Below, piece after piece: positions 55,706 to 63,574 of a stretch of 64,000 bases of DNA (position 1 is its first letter; each line of letters begins with the position of its first letter). A program made the position numbers and the translations under genes. The notes beneath the pieces are model-generated. The model saw only the letters and a program-made list of their open reading frames with translations, made no database searches and was not told the origin of the DNA. Source of the stretch: Pseudomonas borbori (GTDB lineage Bacteria > Pseudomonadota > Gammaproteobacteria > Pseudomonadales > Pseudomonadaceae); NCBI RefSeq assembly GCF_900115555.1, contig NZ_FOWX01000005.1, forward strand, positions 155,918-219,917, in the 5' to 3' direction.

Positions 55706-56132
55706 AGCGTAAGGGCAAAACCAGCAATAGCGGTTAATGGAAATCGTGTCCCCTGGTGGCTGTCCGCCTGCTCCTCCGTCCCGAACCCGGCCACGATGGG
55801 GGAAAGTCGGCGCTCATGCTCATAACGCTCTTTGCTTGCTGATGCAGCAATCTGCACCTGGTCTGGCTCAGGGCATATTGCCAGCGGCCAGGGGCCCCAC
55901 CAGTCGATTGCAACGGCTTCAGCCGATGCGGCATGCATCCCTGCTTCGCTCTACCTCCTGCATCCATGCAGTCGTCGCCGCATCCATGCGGCTCACTCCC
56001 TTGCACAACGATTCCACTCGGCCTGCTGAACGGGGGAGATGGCGCGCTTGATAGATCGATGTTGGACCGCAGGCCTGGAGTCGTCGGACTCTCCGCTTGA
56101 TGGGTATCGCTGTGCTCAACCCATCCTACGAG
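55706..56132. repeat. Decayed copy B of the dispersed non-coding element
   Basis: Pieces in order: tail (cgtaagggcaaaaccagcaatagcggttaatggaaatcg, 55706-55746), part of the inner arm (gcatccatgcggctcact...cactcggcctgctga, 55973-56030), and part of the centre (cttgatgggtatcgctgtgctcaacccatcc, about 56096-56126). The whole gap 55642-56326 has no other gene. Confidence 0.7.
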
Positions 56133-56326
56133 CTCAGTTCTCTGGGGCGCTTATGGAGCCCTTACTCTCCCTGGCGTTGTGGCGGCCTGTTTATTTGAGG
56201 CAATTTGGCCGGAGACGATATAAACCAGACGCCAGCCAACAATGAGCACACACTGGCCTTTCGTCCTCTATGAAGTCGGGCAATTCGCCAGAGTATTTCA
56301 TAAGGCGTCGCATTGGAGTCACGCAC

Positions 56327-56551
56327 ATGAGTATTTCTAAACTGCTGTTCACCGGCCTTCTGCTTGCCACTCTGGGTGTGAGTGGTTGCTCGAATATGTC
56401 TCACCAAGATAAGACCACGGTGGGTGGTGCTGTGGCGGGCGGTGTTGCCGGGAATTTGCTTTGCGGCGGTGTGGTGTGCACAGGTGTCGGTGCGGCGGTC
56501 GGCGGGGTGATTGGTCACGAAGTTGGCAAGGACGATAAGAAAAAGAATTAA
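56327..56551 (+). CDS. Small glycine-zipper lipoprotein
   Basis: 74 residues. The lipoprotein signal ends LGVSGC (Cys21), followed by a glycine zipper (GGAVAGGVAGNLLCGG and GVGAAVGGVIGHE) and a Lys-rich end. It resembles OsmB-type envelope lipoproteins. ATG 56327 has TTGGAG 8 nt upstream. It is isolated among repeats. Confidence 0.85.
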   Translation: MSISKLLFTGLLLATLGVSGCSNMSHQDKTTVGGAVAGGVAGNLLCGGVVCTGVGAAVGGVIGHEVGKDDKKKN

Positions 56552-56652
56552 CCGAGCAGCGGGGTGGCCGCGAGGCTTGCTGCGTGAATTCGCCGCTTAA
56601 TAATTGTCTGGTCGAGTAGAAATATATTTCACCCCCGTTTTCCGTAGGCAAT

Positions 56653-56677
56653 AAAAAGGGCGCCAGATAGGCGCCCT
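56653..56677 (-). terminator. Terminator on the minus strand (vapBC side)
   Basis: Stem AGGGCGCC / GGCGCCCT with loop agata and aaaaa on its left, which is a T-run on the minus strand. It is the first good stop for transcripts coming from vapBC. Confidence 0.75.
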
Positions 56678-56731
56678 AACCATAAAAGACCCCGCCTGAA
56701 TAATGGGTGTCCCCAATTGTTCTGAAACTTT

Positions 56732-56817
56732 GTAGGTTGGGCCGGGCCGCGCAGGCTCCGCTCCGCGAAGCCCAACAGGGTGGTGTTGTTGGGCTTCGTA
56801 CCTCAGCGCCAACCTAC
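56732..56817. repeat. Nested REP-like palindromes downstream of vapC
   Basis: Outer arms GTAGGTTGG (56732-56740) / CCAACCTAC (56809-56817) enclose inner perfect arms CGAAGCCCAACA (56766-56777) / TGTTGGGCTTCG (56787-56798). It is non-coding and separates the terminator from vapC. Confidence 0.8.
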
Positions 56818-56851
56818 GATTTGGAGTCAATTGCCATTCTCGGGCAGGCGC

Positions 56852-57232
56852 CTAGTGCAGGGGCGGATTGTGCGCCACGCCGAACCTTCCGGCCAATTCA
56901 GCAAGACGCTTATCAAACGTCCATAGTTCCGTGCCCGATGTCATGAGAGTGGAAGCAAGAAGTGCTATGTCAACTAGCCCACATCCAAGGCCATACAGTT
57001 TTTCGCGTTCGATGAACTCCATCACCTCGCTCAAACTCGCCTGATTGCATTGCTGCAAAAGAGAAATGTTGTTCAATGTCCGGGCTCTTGGCGCTGGAGG
57101 TGTTCCGCAGGCAATTTCAACAATGACCATTGGATGAGTCATCGCCAGGTCAAGTCCAATCAGATTAACCAGCCCTTCATTGCCGTTGCGGAAGTGGTCT
57201 ATCCATACCGAAGTGTCGATAAGCACGCCCAT
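56852..57232 (-). CDS. vapC: PIN-domain toxin, VapC type
   Basis: 126-residue PIN ribonuclease, the toxin of a type II toxin-antitoxin pair. The acidic metal-binding residues are visible: Asp6 (LIDTSVW), Glu39 (VEIACG), Asp88 (GLVDIALLAS) and Asp107 (TFDKRL). It starts 2 bp after the vapB stop. VapC proteins cut specific tRNAs or rRNA; the target here is unknown. Confidence 0.93.
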   Translation of the reverse strand: MGVLIDTSVWIDHFRNGNEGLVNLIGLDLAMTHPMVIVEIACGTPPAPRARTLNNISLLQQCNQASLSEVMEFIEREKLYGLGCGLVDIALLASTLMTSGTELWTFDKRLAELAGRFGVAHNPPLH

Positions 57233-57234
57233 CG

Positions 57235-57435
57235 CTAAACCGACTCGCCACGACGACGTGGCACATCCTGAATCTCAGGCATCGTACCCCCAAGGGCTGC
57301 AAGACGCTTTCCTGCTTGCACTCGGACAAAGGTTTTGATGGCTTCGCGAAAAATATCTGCTTTATCCATGCCAGGATCGGCCATTTCAAGCGCCTGTTGG
57401 TAGAGGGTGTCATCAATGGTGACTGTGGTACGCAT
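57235..57435 (-). CDS. vapB: VapB-type antitoxin
   Basis: 66 residues. The N-terminal ribbon-helix-helix-like segment ([19 protein letters not shown]) binds DNA, and the C-terminal tail ([12 protein letters not shown]) should wrap VapC. ATG 57435 has GAGGAG 8 nt upstream. It comes first in the operon, and its likely operator is directly upstream. The pair fits a self-regulated module. Confidence 0.9.
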   Translation of the reverse strand: MRTTVTIDDTLYQQALEMADPGMDKADIFREAIKTFVRVQAGKRLAALGGTMPEIQDVPRRRGESV

Positions 57436-57440
57436 GGGGC

Positions 57441-57480
57441 AGCTCCTCATCAATATTGATGACAATCTGCATCAGGAGCT
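57441..57480. promoter_or_regulatory. Nested palindromes, likely VapBC operator
   Basis: Perfect 16-bp palindrome TCATCAATATTGATGA (57447-57462), enclosed by AGCTCCT (57441-57447) and AGGAGCT (57474-57480). It covers the vapB ribosome site and lies 6-45 bp upstream of its ATG. Confidence 0.7.
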
Positions 57481-57686
57481 ACATCTTGGCAAGTGAGAAA
57501 TATCATCTGCCCTCAGCGGTTGTGAAAATATCGAGCGCCGTAGCGCAACGCCGCAGCGGGCATTTGGAGGCGTTCGCAGAGGCGGTCGCAGTAGGCGAGA
57601 GTTCTTTCACCAGCTCTCAGCCGAGTAGGTTCTGGCGCTGTTGCGCCAGGCGATAGGCAGCATCAGGCGTTGCCTCGGCGGCGAGC

Positions 57687-57738
57687 CCCGTGGAAAACCG
57701 CGCAGCGTTTTCCAGCGTGGATACCTGGGTTACTCGCT
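57687..57738 (+). repeat. Direct repeat left of the dioxygenase gene
   Basis: About 52 bp beginning ccccgtggaaaaccgcgcag and ending gttactcgct, containing a GGAAAAC/GTTTTCC hairpin. A copy with a few differences lies at 58607-58659 in the same orientation. The rest of the 400-bp gap 57436-57835 holds the vapB operator and a broken copy of the 36181 hairpin. Confidence 0.85.
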
Positions 57739-57835
57739 AGACTGAATTCATCCACGCCAGGCCCTTCACATGCGCTGCTGCGCCCGACGTGCAGTCATGG
57801 TTACGACCGGGGCAGGCCCCGGCCAGGAGGCGGAG

Positions 57836-58495
57836 ATGGACAAGCGGCAAATGGCAGGCGCCGGCCTTTCGCGGCGTCACTTTCTCTATGGTGGCGTCAT
57901 CCTCGGCGGTGGCCTGCTGGCCTCGCCGGCCCTGGCGCGGCAGATCTGTCGGCCTACCGAGGGCGACATCCTCGGGCCCTACTACCGTTTCGGCGTGCCT
58001 TTCCTGGCGAAACTGGCCGGCCCGGAGGAGCCCGGCGAGCGACTGGTGGTGAGCGGCACGGTGCTCAGTGCGGACTGCCGCACGCCGATTGCCAACGCCC
58101 TGGTCGAGGTCTGGCAGGCCAACAGCACCGGCCTGTACGACACCCAGACACCGGGCAACTTCACCGACAAGGGCAATTTCCACCTGCGCGGCATGCTCTA
58201 CACCGACGCCCAGGGCCGTTACCGCATCGAGACGGTGATGCCTGGCCGCTACCCGGTACCGCCCAATCTGCCGGGGCTGGAACGCTACGCCGGGATCACG
58301 CGCCCGGCGCATATCCACTTCCGGGTGATGGAGTCGCTGCATGTGCCGGTGACCCTGCAGCTGTACTTCGAGGGCGACCCCTACATCGCCAAGGATCCCT
58401 GGGCCAGCGGCCACCCGGACAGCACGATTGCGCTGCAGGCGGACGGCGAGGGGCGCAGCGGGGTGTTCGATATCGTACTGGCGCGGGGGTTCTAG
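57836..58495 (+). CDS. Tat-exported intradiol ring-cleavage dioxygenase
   Basis: 219 residues. A twin-arginine signal (LSRRHFLYGG, hydrophobic stretch, cleavage near SPALA) is followed by a C-terminal intradiol dioxygenase domain (from about 45). The non-haem iron ligands expected as Tyr-Tyr-His-His appear in GLYDTQ, GRYPVP and RPAHIHFRV. Normal cytosolic catechol dioxygenases have no signal peptide, so this is a periplasmic variant of unknown substrate. ATG 57836 has AGGAGG 5 nt upstream. Direct repeats flank it. Confidence 0.88.
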   Translation: MDKRQMAGAGLSRRHFLYGGVILGGGLLASPALARQICRPTEGDILGPYYRFGVPFLAKLAGPEEPGERLVVSGTVLSADCRTPIANALVEVWQANSTGLYDTQTPGNFTDKGNFHLRGMLYTDAQGRYRIETVMPGRYPVPPNLPGLERYAGITRPAHIHFRVMESLHVPVTLQLYFEGDPYIAKDPWASGHPDSTIALQADGEGRSGVFDIVLARGF

Positions 58496-58606
58496 CGACA
58501 CCTGCCGCCCGCCAGGTGAGCAACCCCGGATCGAACCTCCCGCGTGCCCATCCTGGCGCTTGCCCGACGGCCTCACGCATTGTTGGGGCAGTGGGGCGGA
58601 TGGCCG

Positions 58607-58659
58607 CCCCGCGGAAAACCGCGCAGCGTTTTCCACCGTGGATATCCGGGCTACTCGCT
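58607..58659 (+). repeat. Direct repeat right of the dioxygenase gene
   Basis: Second copy of the 57687-57738 repeat, same orientation, beginning ccccgcggaaaaccgcgcag. It runs directly into the remnant of the coiled-coil gene. Confidence 0.85.
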
Positions 58660-58798
58660 GCTGGTGCGAGCTAAGCACCTGCAAGCGCTGCGCGCGAATG
58701 TCCGCGCCGAGCGCGCGCAGGTTGCGCAGATACAGCGAAAGGTTGAGCTGCTGCTGAAGACGGTGTTGGCCGAAGCAGGGGAGGCGGCTCGGCGGTAG
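58658..58798 (+). pseudogene. Decayed partial copy of the coiled-coil membrane protein gene
   Basis: The frame reads LLVRAKHLQAL then VRAERAQVAQIQRKVELL and ends EAGEAARR. It matches the gene at 53630-53923 (LLVHGRHLQALL, IRAERARVAQLQRKVELL, ESEQAARE). The start codon and membrane helix are missing and about 27 residues are deleted inside. It is joined at its left to the direct repeat. Confidence 0.8.
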
Positions 58799-58825
58799 CG
58801 GGTTGTGGGGGCAGGTGATGCGCTG

Positions 58826-59155
58826 CTACCAGGTCTTGTCCCGATAACCCCGCACACATTCCTGCACGTCGTCGTCGATCACGTTGCCGGGTTTCATGCA
58901 TTCCTTTACCGGCCGCAGCGGCTGAGGATTAGCCTTTCGCCGCTGCTCCTCACGCATTTTCAGCGTCGAGCGTGCGCCGTCTGCCAACGGCCCCGTGCCA
59001 CCGGCCATGAACTCCAGCATGGTTTCCGAATAGGCCTCGGCGGCCTTGCGTGTATAGGGCGCCATCGCTTCGCCCAGTTGCGTGGCGAGCGGCTTGTCAT
59101 CGGCCAGGGCCGCAGTGCAGAGCGGCAGGGTCAGCAGCAGTAGGTACGGCTTCAT
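58826..59155 (-). CDS. Small exported hypothetical protein
   Basis: 109 residues with a Sec signal peptide (MKPYLLLLTLPLCTAALA) and a soluble mature part with two cysteines (KECMKPG, QECVRG). Family not recognised. It is divergent from the HNH gene. Confidence 0.75.
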   Translation of the reverse strand: MKPYLLLLTLPLCTAALADDKPLATQLGEAMAPYTRKAAEAYSETMLEFMAGGTGPLADGARSTLKMREEQRRKANPQPLRPVKECMKPGNVIDDDVQECVRGYRDKTW

Positions 59156-59344
59156 CGGCTCTTCCTTGGTCTGCTGCTACGGCGAGCCGCCATGACGGTT
59201 CCCGGTAATGGCTAAATGAGAGTACGCGGGCCGATTGGACAGGTAGAGTGCGTGCTGAGCAATGTTTATTTGGGCCAGAACAACGCCCCGGACGGCCGTT
59301 AATGCGGCTGATCTACGCACGGGTCTACGTAAGGAGGCGTCAAT

Positions 59345-60112
59345 TTGAGTAGCAATCGCTGGAGCCGAGACGAGCTGAAGCTGGCATTCCATTTGTACTG
59401 CCAGCTGCCTTTTGGCCGGCTGCATCAGCGCAACCCAGAGATCATTCAGCTTGCCGGCTTTATTGGCCGAACTCCGTCGGCGCTGGCGATGAAGTTGGTC
59501 AACTTCGCCAGCCTTGACCCCGCTATTACCGCAAGTGGGCGCAAGGGTCTGGGTGGTGCATCCAAGCTCGATCAAGAAACTTGGGATCAGTTTCATGCGG
59601 ACTGGGAAGGCCTGGCGCTGGAGTGCGAACGCTTGAGGGCGGGGTTGGTTACCGCCACTGCTGTTGTAGTCCCGTCCATCGAAGATGACCTGACTGCTTA
59701 CTACATCGGTGAAACACGGCAAGCGATAGTCGAGCAGCGCATAAAGCAGCAGTTCTTCCGCAAGGCAGTGTTGAGCAGTTACCGAGGGAAATGCTGCATG
59801 TCCGGCTTGGCAGAACCGCGCTTGTTGCTTGCCAGTCATATCGTGCCTTGGAGTCAGGACAAGGCGAATCGCTTGAATCCTGCCAATGGCCTGTGCCTTT
59901 CTGCGCTGCATGACCGCGCCTTCGACCAAGGCCTGATTGCCCTGACGGATGAATTTACGGTGATCCTCTCGGCGTCGTTGCGCCAGCGCGACGAACCCTT
60001 TGTGCGGGAAGTGCTGTTGCCGCTTGCCGGACGGCAGATCGAATTGCCGGAACGGTTTATGCCGAGTGTTGAACTGCTCGCGTGGCATCGCGAACGAGTG
60101 TTTGTGGGGTGA
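59345..60112 (+). CDS. HNH endonuclease
   Basis: 255 residues. The N-terminal half (about 1-130) is a helical, possibly DNA-recognising domain. The C-terminal half holds an HNH_2-type nuclease core: YRGKCCMSGL, LASHIVPWSQD (first His), and NPANGLCLSALHDRAFDQGLI (Asn and last His). The start is TTG at 59345 with GGAGG 8 nt upstream; no other start is as good. Similar HNH proteins act as stand-alone restriction-like or mobile-element nucleases. No methylase gene is adjacent. Confidence 0.87.
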   Translation: MSSNRWSRDELKLAFHLYCQLPFGRLHQRNPEIIQLAGFIGRTPSALAMKLVNFASLDPAITASGRKGLGGASKLDQETWDQFHADWEGLALECERLRAGLVTATAVVVPSIEDDLTAYYIGETRQAIVEQRIKQQFFRKAVLSSYRGKCCMSGLAEPRLLLASHIVPWSQDKANRLNPANGLCLSALHDRAFDQGLIALTDEFTVILSASLRQRDEPFVREVLLPLAGRQIELPERFMPSVELLAWHRERVFVG

Positions 60113-60174
60113 CCCCAACTGTTCGGAGCGTGGAATTGATCAAAAATAAATCAATCCGCCCTTTAGCTCTTGCT

Positions 60175-61227
60175 TTAGTTGTCTGATTTCACAATGGCCC
60201 GAATGAATCTCGATGGAATTTGCATCGTGCGTTCATCGTCGGTGCGAAGTATCAGGTTTTCACCAAGCGACCAGACGACGTGGACTTTTGTCAGTGCGCA
60301 GCCTTCATCCAAGGCTAGCCGTTTCAGCGTCGCCTCGTCGCAGTAGCTCTGCGCCAGCAAGAGTGCGTCGGCTTGGTAATTGCCGAGCCCCAGGGCACGC
60401 ACCGTTTTCTCTGGCAGGGTGGTGAGCACGCCGCTGTAGCCAGCAATCAGCAGCGCGAAGAACACGGAAAAGTGCAGTGCAGCATTCCAGCCTGCGATAA
60501 ACAGAAACGAGCATATCGCCGCTATTAGCGAGACGATCAGCATGACGGCTACGAATACCAGCCATCCCCACATGCCGATATCGAACCCTTCGATGACCGG
60601 TGCGGTTTGCATCAGGATGAAGGCGGTAAACCCACCTACGGCCATGACGGCTACATCTGCGGCCCATAAATAGCGAAGGAAGCTGAACGGAGGCAGCCCG
60701 AAAGCGGCTTGGACGAGCAGGCCGGCGAGCAGGCTAACCAGTACTGGCATCAAAAAGATCGACAGAACGAAGAGTTTCGGAGCAAGCAGCGCAACCGTCA
60801 GCAGCCCGGCCGTGCAGGCCAAGAAGGGAAGCCAGTACACCAGGCAGCCCAATTTCAGAACCCACCAGACACGCTGGCTATCGAGATAAGGGCGCGAGTC
60901 CCGCAGCTTATCCTTGATCGTCTTGTGCTCGAGAAATTGGCTGAAAATCCAGGGGCCCGGTAGGAACAGCGGCACTACCAAAACGCCAATGATGGCGAAG
61001 CCAATGGCCGCAGCAGCAAGCAGCAAAGAGGAAAACTGGAACAGGTCGAAGCTGGGGTAGAAATGGTTGCGGTAGAAATAGAAGACGAATATGCCGAAGC
61101 CGAAGAGCGGCGGGGCGGCCTTGGCCACCAAGGAAAAGTGCCGACGGAAAAAGCCGTTGGATAGCTCAAGTGCCAGATCAAACCAATCCGTGTCCGTTGC
61201 CGGACGGTCAATCCACTTTTGTTGCAT
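60175..61227 (-). CDS. Polytopic membrane protein of unknown function
   Basis: 350 residues with about eight hydrophobic helices between residues 35 and 275 and a C-terminal soluble segment ending IPSRFIRAIVKSDN. ATG 61227 (MQQKWIDRP) has AAGGA 8 nt upstream; a TTG eight codons earlier is possible. Lower GC and less biased codon use than the housekeeping genes suggest transfer. It is convergent with the HNH gene, so not an operon with it. Confidence 0.75.
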   Translation of the reverse strand: MQQKWIDRPATDTDWFDLALELSNGFFRRHFSLVAKAAPPLFGFGIFVFYFYRNHFYPSFDLFQFSSLLLAAAAIGFAIIGVLVVPLFLPGPWIFSQFLEHKTIKDKLRDSRPYLDSQRVWWVLKLGCLVYWLPFLACTAGLLTVALLAPKLFVLSIFLMPVLVSLLAGLLVQAAFGLPPFSFLRYLWAADVAVMAVGGFTAFILMQTAPVIEGFDIGMWGWLVFVAVMLIVSLIAAICSFLFIAGWNAALHFSVFFALLIAGYSGVLTTLPEKTVRALGLGNYQADALLLAQSYCDEATLKRLALDEGCALTKVHVVWSLGENLILRTDDERTMQIPSRFIRAIVKSDN

Positions 61228-61408
61228 GTCATCGTCCTTGGCATCGTTCAAAGGCGGAAAGTGTACAGAGGCCGAACCCGCAGTGCTGCACTTGTTCTGA
61301 TCGTTCCTACGCTCTACGTGAACGCATCCCGGGCGGCATTCCCACTCGGGAGCGTGGTCGCGATCAACCCGGAAAGGGAGCAGCCGGCAGTGAAATATCT
61401 AACGGTTC

Positions 61409-62050
61409 CGCCCTTACGGCGGGTCACTTTTGGCAGTCGCCCCAAAAGTAACCAAAAAGTCTTGCCCCTGGCATCCGGGTCTCGCTGCGCGCGACTTCCC
61501 TCGTTCCATCATTGCTCCAGGGGCACGCCGCGAAGGGCCATCCCTGGCCCATCGCAGCTCTCGCGGCATCCATGCCGCTCAACCCCTTACGCAATGATTC
61601 CACTCGGCCTCCTGATGGGGCGTTTGGCGTCGTCTATGCCATTGCGGTTCGATGACCAAAAGCAGAGCCACAGCTTTTTGATGGGTATCGCTGCGCTCAA
61701 CCCATCCTCCAAATCTGCGGATACCAACCGGCCCTGTAGGAGCGGCCACGGCCGCGATGCTTTTGCGTTCACGCTCTGCTTTTGCTGTTCGCTCTGTCCT
61801 CCACAAATCGTCCAGACAACGCGATCCCGAATCCCGTCAGGAGGCCGAGTGGAGGCGCTGTGTAGAGGGGCGTTTGGCATGGATGCCAAGCGAGGAACGA
61901 TGGGCCAGGGATGGCCCTTCGTGACGACCCTCGGAACAGCGCCGGAGCGAGGGAAGTTGAGCGCAGCGAAACCCGGATGCCGGGCGCGCTTTCTCTTTGG
62001 TTACTTTCTCTTTCGCGCGAGCAAAGAGAAAGTGACTCGCCGTAAGGGCG
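61409..62050. repeat. Complete copy of a 642-bp non-coding element with long inverted arms
   Basis: The left arm (61409-61620) begins cgcccttacggcgggtcact and the right arm (61833-62050) ends agtgactcgccgtaagggcg. The arms are similar in inverted orientation over most of their 210 bp (shared strings: aagtaaccaaa, ggcatccgggt, cttccctcg, gaagggccatccctggccc, ggcatccatgcc, cactcggcctcctga). The centre (61621-61832) is separable and recurs at 53941-54150. Frames through it are not gene-like. Confidence 0.85.
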
Positions 62051-62288
62051 AAAGGCGTAGTTCGCGTCAATGGTGATGCGGCGGAATTTTATAGTTAAAG
62101 GACCATGCCTCTGGGGCAGCGAAAAACCGTGGTCTGTCCCCTGATTGTTGCCTTGGGTTAACAAGCTCGACCCTGATTGTTTTGTGTTTCTTCCTGAACA
62201 TAGCCTATCCCTATCGTTGCGCTGGCAACAAGCCAGGATAATAAGGGGCAGACAACGGTTTCGCTTGAGTGATCAAGCAGGAGGTAAA
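62051..62288. other. Gene-free interval left of the IS110 element
   Basis: 238 bp. It contains one aaaccgtggtctgtcccctg motif (62124-62142), a close relative of the left end of the IS110 element at 62287-62300, and two short ccctgattgtt repeats. No coding frame is supported. Confidence 0.5.
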
Positions 62289-63562
62289 AACCGTGGTCTG
62301 AGAATCATCTAGCCGGCCTCCTACCTCACGGAGGTGGCGCAAAATTCAAGGTGCGAACATTGTCTTTTGCTAAGGAGGCCGTGATGAAATTCTGTGGCAT
62401 TGACCTACATTCGAACAACAGCGTTGTGGTGATTACCGACGAAACGGATCGAGTACTGCTCAGTCGACGTTGCCCCAACGATTTGGTGAAGATCACGATG
62501 CTGCTCGAACCGCATCGCGCCGAGTTAGCCGGCGTGGTGGTCGAGTCAACTTACAACTGGTATTGGCTGGTCGATGGTTTGAAGGGCGCTGGTTTCGAGG
62601 TGAAGCTGGCCAACACCGTGGCGATGAAGCGTTATGACGGTTTAAAGCATTCCGATGATCAGGACGATGCGGCGTTCTTGGCCCATTTGCTACGGCTCGG
62701 GATCTTGCCGACGGGCTACATTCATCCGCCGCAAGAGCGCGCGCTGCGCGACCTCGCCCGCAAACGCATTCAGTTGGTACGCAGCCGGACTCAACATGTC
62801 CTGGCAGTGGAAAACATCATGGCGCGTCAGTTGGGTTGCCGACTGAATAGCGGTGCAGTCAAACGCCTGTCAGCCACATCGGTAGACAGGCTGGGCCTGC
62901 CTCCCGATGTGGCTCTGGCGATGAAAGCCAACGTCGCCATCATCGAGGCGTTCAATAGCCAAATAGAGTGCCTGGAAGCCCGACTGCTACAAGGTGCCCG
63001 ACTGCGACCGGAGTTCGCTTTGCTTAAATCGATGCCAGGGATTGGCGAAGTGCTAGCGACCGTGATCATGCTGGAGACGGGCGATATCGAGCGCTTTGCC
63101 GACGTCGGCAACTTTGCTTCGTATGCTCGCTGCGTGGATAGCGCCCATTACTCCAACGGCAAGAAAAAGAGCGAAGGCAACGCCAAAAATGGCAATGCCT
63201 ATTTGATCTGGGCCTTTATCGAAGCGGCCAACTTTGCCCGGCGCTTCAGTGAAGACGCCAAACGCTTTTTCGAGAAGAAGAAAGCCAAAACCAACAACGT
63301 GGTTGCTACCAAGGCGCTGGCGCACAAACTGGCGCGTGCGAGCTACCACATCCTGAAGGAGAAACAGCCCTTCGATGCCAAACGCTGTTTCGCCTGAAAG
63401 GCGAATAAGGTGAGAGCAGATCAGCCAATTCGGGGACTGGGCGGGATGAGCCAACTGGTCTGAGTGGAGGTCTGCTGTCACCGCCTGAGTGTGTTGTACC
63501 CGGGTCGTCTGCCAGGTGAGCCCGTAGAGACTGGACGCGTAATTTTTACGTGAACCACGGTT
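62289..63562 (+). mobile_element. IS110-family (IS1111-like) insertion sequence
   Basis: The transposase gene is bracketed by a 9-bp subterminal inverted repeat: AACCGTGGT (62289-62297) and ACCACGGTT (63554-63562). Subterminal short repeats are typical of the IS1111 group. True ends may lie a few bases outside. Non-coding flanks of about 95 bp (left) and 165 bp (right) are present. Confidence 0.65.
62384..63397 (+). CDS. IS110-family transposase
   Basis: 337 residues. The N-terminal RuvC-like DEDD domain shows Asp7 (FCGIDLHSNN), Glu54 (VVVESTYNWYW) and Asp92/Asp95 (HSDDQDDAAFLAHLL). The C-terminal Tnp20 domain begins LKSMPGIGEVLATVI and includes FASYARCVDSAHYSNGKKK with candidate catalytic serines. 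ATG 62384 has AGGAGG 5 nt upstream. The frame is complete, so the element may be active. Confidence 0.95.
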   Translation: MKFCGIDLHSNNSVVVITDETDRVLLSRRCPNDLVKITMLLEPHRAELAGVVVESTYNWYWLVDGLKGAGFEVKLANTVAMKRYDGLKHSDDQDDAAFLAHLLRLGILPTGYIHPPQERALRDLARKRIQLVRSRTQHVLAVENIMARQLGCRLNSGAVKRLSATSVDRLGLPPDVALAMKANVAIIEAFNSQIECLEARLLQGARLRPEFALLKSMPGIGEVLATVIMLETGDIERFADVGNFASYARCVDSAHYSNGKKKSEGNAKNGNAYLIWAFIEAANFARRFSEDAKRFFEKKKAKTNNVVATKALAHKLARASYHILKEKQPFDAKRCFA

Positions 63563-63574
63563 CTGTGACACGTT

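Noticed and set aside
55642..55938. N-terminal extension of the PAS-GAF-GGDEF protein
   Set aside because: The extra frame runs through remnants of the dispersed element and has no start signal; the PAS domain begins just after ATG 55641.
52638..60112. WYL regulator, VapBC and HNH nuclease considered as one defence island
   Set aside because: They are spread over 7 kb, in mixed orientation, separated by repeats, and no recognised defence effector set is present.
59345..61227. HNH nuclease and membrane protein considered as a two-gene system
   Set aside because: The genes converge, so they do not share a transcript, and the pairing has no support from sequence.
61219..62076. Open frames across the 642-bp element
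   Set aside because: Frames on both strands have biased, non-protein composition, and the DNA is explained by the inverted arms.
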